Positions 59,363 to 64,000 of a DNA stretch of 64,000 nucleotides are shown in pieces; within the stretch, counting starts at the first letter, position 1, and every line of letters starts with the position of its first letter. A model generated the notes under the pieces. It was not told where the DNA came from, did no database searches, and was given only the letters and a program-made list of their open reading frames with translations. Where the stretch lies: the NCBI GenBank assembly GCA_963744005.1, contig CAVURU010000003.1, positions 3,410,001 through 3,474,000 on the forward strand, written 5' to 3'. The position numbers and the translations under genes were made by a program. The DNA is from Palsa-504 sp963744005. GTDB taxonomy: Bacteria > Actinomycetota > Actinomycetes > Streptosporangiales > Streptosporangiaceae.

Positions 59363-59678
59363 GCTGTGCGAAGTCGTCATCACGGCTCCTGACCCTGACT
59401 GGCTCCATAACCTCAGCCGGAAGCTTGTCGAGCAGGGCCTGTGCGCCAGCGCGCACAACTTCGCGCCTATCCGGTCGATCTACCGGTGGCGCGGCGAAAT
59501 CCAGGAGCGCACCGAGGGGCGAGTGTCTCTGCACACCCGCCGTGACCGGATTGCAGAGATCGTCACCTTGGCCAAGCAAGAACACCCTTACGAAGTGCCA
59601 GGTATCTCCACCCGGGCCATCACTGACGGCAACCCGGCCTACCTGGAATGGATCGCACTAGAGACAGCGCCGAAGTAG
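59355..59678 (+). CDS. cutA: CutA1-like divalent-cation tolerance protein
   Basis: The 107-residue protein has the CutA signature: VVITAPDPDWLHNLSRKLVEQGLCASAH, IYRWRGEIQERTEGRVSLHTRRDRIAEI, HPYEVPGI and DGNPAYLEWI. CutA is a trimeric ferredoxin-like protein linked to copper tolerance. The ATG 59355 overlaps the regulator gene, so both come from one transcript. The Cys of the metal site (CVN in many CutAs) reads CAS here, with the cysteine kept. A CutA paired with an XRE regulator at the edge of an integrative element is unusual. Confidence 0.8.
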   Translation: MTELCEVVITAPDPDWLHNLSRKLVEQGLCASAHNFAPIRSIYRWRGEIQERTEGRVSLHTRRDRIAEIVTLAKQEHPYEVPGISTRAITDGNPAYLEWIALETAPK

Positions 59679-59778
59679 GACCGTCAGCGTGCACATTTCG
59701 GTGGTCAGGCCGTCGCCATGGGCTCGGTGACGCGGTCCGGCGAAGACGTACCGCTCATGGCCGAGTTAGGGTTGCCGC

Positions 59779-60552
59779 GTGGAACAGGACGAACAGCTCC
59801 GGTCGTCGTTCGGTGCCGCGGCAATCGCGTACGCCGAGCATCGTCCTGACTATGCACAGGCCGCGGTGCGCTGGGCCCTCCAGCCCGCCGAAGGCCCGCG
59901 TGTGCTCGACCTCGGCGCCGGAACCGGCAAACTGACCGCGGCGCTGGTCGCACTGGGCGCAGACGTGATCGCGGTCGAACCCGATCCAGCGATGCTGGCC
60001 GAGCTCCGTCGCGGGCTGTCCGATGTCCGTGCTCTGCCGGGCAGCGCCGAGGCCGTGCCGTTGCCTGATGCGTCTGTCGATGCGGTGCTAGCCGGGCATT
60101 CCATGCACTGGTTCGATATGGACCTCGCGGGACCCGAGCTGGCCCGGGTCTTGGTGCCGGGCGGTGTCTTGGCCGGGCTGTGGAACGTCATGGACGACCG
60201 GGTCGGCTGGGTGGCCGGACTCCGCCAGGTCGGCGGCAGCGCCGCCATCGGCGCCCGTGACGTGCTCAGCAGCTGGCGCGCCGAGACAGCAGGCGTCTAC
60301 CTTCCGGGTCCGGGCGTGGCCGCCAGATTCGGGTTGCCGGAGCAGGCCGAATTCGCTCACGGACAGCGCCGTACCGCCGAGTCCCTTGTCGCGGCACTGG
60401 CTACCAGAGCGGGAATGCTAGTAATGCCAGAAGAAGAACGGGAGGCTGCGCTCGCCCGAATCAACACCTTCCTCGCCAGCGAGCCAGAGACCGGCGACGG
60501 CGAGTTCACCCTTCCGATGCTGACCGGCGTGCTACGCGTCCGGCGGCTATGA
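59779..60552 (+). CDS. class I SAM-dependent methyltransferase
   Basis: The 257-residue protein has motif I RVLDLGAGTGKLTAALVALGADVIAVEPD and later motifs LPGSAEAVPLPDASVDAVLAGHSMHWFD and ELARVLVPGGVLAGLWNVMD. This is the Methyltransf_11/UbiE-like group. Substrate is unknown. It starts at GTG 59779, 100 bases after cutA. It ends 45 bases before the direct repeat that flanks hemC. Confidence 0.82.
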   Translation: MEQDEQLRSSFGAAAIAYAEHRPDYAQAAVRWALQPAEGPRVLDLGAGTGKLTAALVALGADVIAVEPDPAMLAELRRGLSDVRALPGSAEAVPLPDASVDAVLAGHSMHWFDMDLAGPELARVLVPGGVLAGLWNVMDDRVGWVAGLRQVGGSAAIGARDVLSSWRAETAGVYLPGPGVAARFGLPEQAEFAHGQRRTAESLVAALATRAGMLVMPEEEREAALARINTFLASEPETGDGEFTLPMLTGVLRVRRL

Positions 60553-60597
60553 ATCCAGACGACCTGCTACTACATGAACGAGCAGTAGCACGGCGGG

Positions 60598-60610
60598 TCC
60601 AGCATTTGCC
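60598..60610. repeat. 13-bp direct repeat, left copy
   Basis: TCCAGCATTTGCC occurs here and, identically, at 61732-61744, just outside the inverted repeats that bracket hemC. The pair looks like a target-site duplication. Confidence 0.7.
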
Positions 60611-61731
60611 GTGCCTAGGCTCGCTTGATGTGTGACACATTGACCTCGCTTGATGCGCGACACGGCTGAATCCGTGAAGGTCGATCGGCTAGCGTTCGGC
60701 AGGCTTACGGATCTCGTCAAGAATGGCGTCGGCTCCCTGGGCGCGGAGCACCCCAGCTAGCTCCCTGCCGATGGATTCCGGGTCTGCGCCGGTTACTGTC
60801 CCGGTGACCGCCTGGCGCCCGTCAACTGAAGTGACCTGTCCCCGCAGCATCAGCATGCCGCCAGCGTGAGTCGCGTAGGCGCCCACCGGAACCGAGCACC
60901 CGCCGTGCAGTTCCCCGAGCAGCACCCGCTCAGCCCTAACCGTCTCGTCAGCGTGAAGGTCACCGAAGGCGTTCAGCATCCCAAGCAACTCGGTGTCGCG
61001 CTCGCGTACCTGCACCGCCAAGGCCCCCTGCCCCGGCGACGGGGGGAACACGGCCGGGTCGAGCAGCTCGGTAATCGCGTCATCCAGCCCCAGCCGCCGC
61101 AGGCCCGCAGCGGCCAGGATCACCGCATCGAGGCCGCTCTTGATCTTCGCCAGCCGAGGCGGGACATTCCCCCGGATGGGCACGACCTCCACATCAGGCC
61201 GCAGCGCCTTCAGCTGGGCCACCCGCCGGGCTGACCCGGTACCGACACGGGCACCAGGGCGGAGTGCAGCAAGAGTGGACCCGCACAGCGCGTCCCGCGA
61301 GTCGGCCCGAAGCTGCGTGACCGCGAGGACCAGCCCGTCAGGCCCCCTCGTAGGCAGGTCCTTCAGCGAGTGCACGGCAATATCGATCCGCCCAGCAAGC
61401 AGTTCCTGTTCCACCTGAGTCGTGAATAGCCCACCTCCGCCCCCGGCAGGCGACAACTCCCGTATCGAGGCCTTCCGGTCCCTGTCCCCGTCAGTCACCA
61501 CCACACGGGACTTGAACGAGACCACCGGGCACCCACTCAAGTGCTTTATCAGCTCCCGGACCATGGCCTGCGCCAGCCGGCTACCCCGAGCACCGACGAC
61601 AACGGTCTCCATGGCCCCAGACACTACCCACCGAGCCAGACCAGAGCCTGGCATGCACAGCAATCCAGCAGCGGCAAAATGCCGGGTATCAAGTGAAGCC
61701 ACGGCGCCGCACATCAAGCGGAGCCTGACAC
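60611..61731. mobile_element. candidate non-autonomous transposon-like cassette carrying hemC
   Basis: The 1121-bp unit is bounded by imperfect inverted repeats of about 24 bp. The left end (60611-60634) runs GTGCC-TAGGCT-CGCTTGATG-TGTG. The complement of the right end (61708-61731) runs GTGTC-AGGCTC-CGCTTGATG-TGCG. A second box follows on both sides after the same 12-base spacing: CGCTTGATG at 60647-60655 and CACTTGATA (complement) at 61687 region. Identical 13-bp repeats lie directly outside. Only hemC is inside; no transposase. The family of the ends was not identified. Confidence 0.6.
60689..61612 (-). CDS. hemC: hydroxymethylbilane synthase (porphobilinogen deaminase)
   Basis: The 307-residue enzyme makes the linear tetrapyrrole from four porphobilinogens. 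It shows GARGSRLAQAMV, HSLKDLPT, GTGSARRVAQLKALRPD, RGNVPPRLAKI, PSPGQGALAVQVRE and the dipyrromethane cysteine in GELHGGCSVPVGAYA. These suggest an active protein. The usual RGNVDTRL has PP here. ATG 61612 gives the normal beginning. It stands alone, without other heme genes, inside the inverted-repeat cassette. A housekeeping copy is expected elsewhere. Confidence 0.92.
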   Translation of the reverse strand: METVVVGARGSRLAQAMVRELIKHLSGCPVVSFKSRVVVTDGDRDRKASIRELSPAGGGGGLFTTQVEQELLAGRIDIAVHSLKDLPTRGPDGLVLAVTQLRADSRDALCGSTLAALRPGARVGTGSARRVAQLKALRPDVEVVPIRGNVPPRLAKIKSGLDAVILAAAGLRRLGLDDAITELLDPAVFPPSPGQGALAVQVRERDTELLGMLNAFGDLHADETVRAERVLLGELHGGCSVPVGAYATHAGGMLMLRGQVTSVDGRQAVTGTVTGADPESIGRELAGVLRAQGADAILDEIRKPAER

Positions 61732-61744
61732 TCCAGCATTTGCC
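61732..61744. repeat. 13-bp direct repeat, right copy
   Basis: TCCAGCATTTGCC, identical to 60598-60610. It lies directly outside the right inverted repeat of the hemC cassette. Confidence 0.7.
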
Positions 61745-62474
61745 TGTGTCGTGTCGTGTCCCGCGTGCTTAGTGCCGAGCTGTTACGACTTTCTCTACGA
61801 AGGGCTTCAAGGGCGCACCTCCGGCGCGCCGCGCCTGACGGCCAGGACCAGCTGCGCAAGGTGGCGCGAGCATCGGGCTGAGTGCGGCCGGGATGCGCCG
61901 GTTGGTTGGCCGACGTTGCCGGGGTCTCGCCGTGGCGGGGCGGCAGCTTCGCCGCGGCCTTCGGACGGGGGCCCTACGGCCGCAGCGGCTGCCTAGCCCG
62001 GCGACCCCGCAAACGGCCACCACCGGGCCCCCGCCGCAACGGCCCGATGCTGCGCCCGGCGAGCTAGTCAAGCTGTCAGGCATCGCGGGAGTCCGCCGAT
62101 TGGCGCAGAAAGAGTTGGCTCACAAGGTCGGCCGCGCATTGTCCGGGTCGGCCCCTCCAGCGTCAACGGTGCTTCGCATCCTGCTGCGCGGGACGCGCCT
62201 GCGGCACGCCGTTGACCCCGGAGCCTAATGGGGGTTACCGACTCGGGGGTCGGCAGACTCGGGTCTGGTAGCGGCCGGCGAGTGAGCACTCCCGGAGCCT
62301 GGGCGGATGGTCCAGCCCTTGGCAGAGACCGTGCCCTGGCCTGGCCGTGAGGAGAGCAGTACCACTGAAGGGGTGTCGTGCCCGCCGCTGGCGTGAGCAC
62401 TGTCCATTAGGCCGTTGGTGTTCTCCTCCCGCTGCCGCGAAGTGGCTGGTAGTTACGGGTCGAGGGGAGCTGGT
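61745..62474. other. 730-bp region before the IS110 transposase
   Basis: No gene is convincing. A short open frame near 62053-62228 ends ...KELAHKVGRALSG..STVLRILLRG and may be a remnant, unidentified. The 250 bases before the transposase (about 62222-62474) are GC-rich with several dyads and are where IS110-group elements carry their left end and bridge RNA gene. GAGGGGAG at 62462-62469 is the transposase ribosome site. Confidence 0.4.
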
Positions 62475-63698
62475 GTGCTGTTCGCCGGGGATGACTGGGC
62501 AGAAGATCATCACGATGTCGAGCTGCAGGACGAGGCGGGCCGGGCGCTGGCGCGGGCGCGGCTGCCGGAGGGGATCGCCGGGATCACCCGGTTGCACGCG
62601 CTGATCGGCCAGTTCGCTGATCTGGATGCCGGGCCCGGTGAGGTAGCGGTCGGCATCGAGACCGACCGGGGCTTGTGGGTGACGGCGCTGCACGCGGCTG
62701 GTTACACGGTCTACGCGATCAACCCGCGGCAGGCGGCCCGGTACCGGGAGCGGCACGGCACCTCGGGTGCGAAGAGCGACAGGGCTGACGCTCATACCCT
62801 GGCTGACATGGTGCGCACCGATGCGCATCAGCTGCGGGCGGTGGCCGGGGACAGTGCTGAGGCGGAGGCCATGAAGGTGGCCGCCCGGGCCCATCAGACG
62901 CTGATCTGGGAGCGGACCCGGCAGGTTCAGCGGCTGCGCGCCGCGCTGCGGGAGTACTTCCCCGCCGCGCTGGACGCCTTCGAGGACCTGGCCGCGCCGG
63001 ACACGCTCGAGCTGCTGGCCACCGCGCCGGACCCGGCGTCGGCCGCCCGGCTGACCACCGGCCAGATCACCGCCGCGCTGACCCGGGCCCGCCGCCGGGG
63101 CATCCCGGCCAGGGCGGCCGCCATCGCCGCGGCCCTGCACGGCGAGCAGCTGCGCCAGCCGCCGCCGGTCCAGGACGTTTACGCCGCCATGGTCCGGTCT
63201 CTGACCGTGATCATCGCGGCCCTGAACGGCGAGATCGGCACTCTGGAAGAGCAGGTGACGGGATGTTTTCGCGGCCATCCGGACGCCGCCATCTACCTGA
63301 GCCAGCCGGGCCTCGGCGAGATCCTCGGCGCCCGCGCCATGGGTGAGTTCGGAGATGACCCGCACCGCTACGCCACCGCCAAGGCCCGCAAGAACTACGC
63401 GGCCACCAGCCCGGTCACCCGGCAGTCCGGCAAGAAGAAGATCGTGCTGGCCCGGTTCGTCCGCAACGACCGGCTCGCTGATGCCCTGCACCGGCAGGCG
63501 CAAAGTGCCCTCAGGACCTCACCCGGCGCTCGCGCCTACTACGACGAGCAACGCGACCGCGGCCTGGACCACGACGCAGCGCTGCGGACCCTGTCCAACC
63601 GGCTGGTCGGGATCCTGCACGGCTGCCTGAAGACCGGCACCTGCTACGACGAAGCCACCGCCTGGTCACACCGGGCCAAAGCCCCCCAAGCCGCCTGA
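62475..63698 (+). mobile_element. IS110-family transposase (IS element)
   Basis: The 407-residue protein has the RuvC-like DEDD catalytic core: LFAGDDWAEDHHDV, VGIETDRGLWVTAL and GAKSDRADAHTLADM. The C-terminal transposase_20 domain has LSQPGLGEILGARAMGEFGDDPHRYATA and NYAATSPVTRQSGKK with the conserved serine region. These proteins are RNA-guided recombinases. GTG 62475 follows GAGGGGAG by 5 bases. No TIRs are expected in this family. The gene appears intact. It may be the cause of nearby rearrangement. Confidence 0.92.
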
Positions 63699-63733
63699 CC
63701 CCATACCCCCGAGCCGGGGTGACCGGCCGCTCC

Positions 63734-63843
63734 GGGATTTGACAAGGGAACCCTCGCGAGGACCCTCACCGGGCCATGCGGGCAGGTGACAAGCCTGCCC
63801 AGTCGGCGGCAAGCCTACGGGTCCTCGCCCCTTATCAAATCCC
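63734..63843 (+). ncRNA. 110-nt nested inverted-repeat structure downstream of the IS110 gene
   Basis: Three stems are stacked. The outer is GGGATTTGACAAGGG (63734-63748) with CCCTTATCAAATCCC (63829-63843), one mismatch. The middle is CGAGGACCC (63757-63765) with GGGTCCTCG (63819-63827). The inner is GGGCAGG (63780-63786) with CCTGCCC (63794-63800), loop TGACAAG. The first 63699-63733 bases and the tail 63844-64000 hold no gene. It could be a structured RNA, the 3' end of the IS, or a large terminator. Confidence 0.5.
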
Positions 63844-64000
63844 TGCACCCCGACCCACCCGACACTTGACAGCCCAAACTCCAGGGGTGTCTCTGCCAAC
63901 CCAGCGGGCCTGACGGCAAGGGCCAGGCCAGAAGGCCCGGCCCGAGAAGCGCGCGGCTAGTAACAGTGCGGCACAGTATCACGGGAACTTCGCCAGGTGG

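Noticed and set aside
61769..62083. Leftward frame between the hemC cassette and IS110
   Set aside because: It is a low-complexity Arg/Pro/Gly/Ala sequence with no domain and no ribosome site.
62235..63503. 422-codon leftward frame over the IS110 transposase
   Set aside because: It is antisense to an intact transposase and has no recognisable motif.

Overview
The window is about 64 kb of high-GC DNA with frequent GTG starts and the gene order rpmH-dnaA-dnaN-recF-dciA-gyrB-gyrA. This is the chromosomal origin region of an actinomycete (Actinomycetota). MurJ with a partner pseudokinase, DUF6049, DUF5318, DUF3566 and DLW-39 proteins point to a filamentous or soil actinobacterium of the Streptomyces/Streptosporangiales kind. 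The genus cannot be fixed from the sequence alone.

Bases 1-9253 hold cell-envelope and inositol genes: endonuclease IV, a GT87 mannosyltransferase-like protein, a class A PBP, DUF5318, PadR, inositol-3-phosphate synthase and an MFS carrier. The PBP-DUF5318-PadR-ino1 order is like that of mycobacteria. Bases 9121-18458 hold CCA transferase, DUF6049, MurJ, a separate MurJ-partner pseudokinase, trxB and trxA; no sigM lies among them. Bases 18597-22671 hold a GNAT, an aminotransferase, and ATP-grasp ligase and threonine aldolase genes that both carry an apparent one-base frameshift. Bases 22680-28440 hold a parS-like site, parB-parA-rsmG-jag-yidC-yidD-rnpA-rpmH, all leftward. Bases 28441-39192 hold the DnaA-box region, dnaA, a compact candidate oriC, dnaN, recF, dciA, gyrB, gyrA and DUF3566.

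From tRNA-Ile (39303) onward the backbone is broken up by accessory DNA. An integrase C-terminal remnant, several broken genes and an intact CoxSLM-type molybdenum hydroxylase cluster lie between tRNA-Ile and the DLW-39/HAD/Fpg/tRNA-Ala segment. The Cox cluster is followed by PadR and MarR regulators, a CBS-truncated-hemoglobin fusion and a HTH-TOBE (molbindin-like) protein.

An actinomycete integrative and conjugative element (AICE) abuts tRNA-Ala at 52274. It has a tyrosine integrase, an excisionase-like protein, an HUH replication initiator, an FtsK/TraSA-like translocase and a set of small leftward genes. A rightward XRE-type regulator, transcribed from an operator-rich and probably leaderless promoter, and CutA follow. 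Beyond these come a methyltransferase, a lone hemC gene enclosed by matching inverted repeats and 13-bp direct repeats (it looks like a transposase-less mobile cassette), and an IS110-family transposase with a structured non-coding stretch on its 3' side. No CRISPR array, rRNA or recognisable secondary-metabolite synthase is present.
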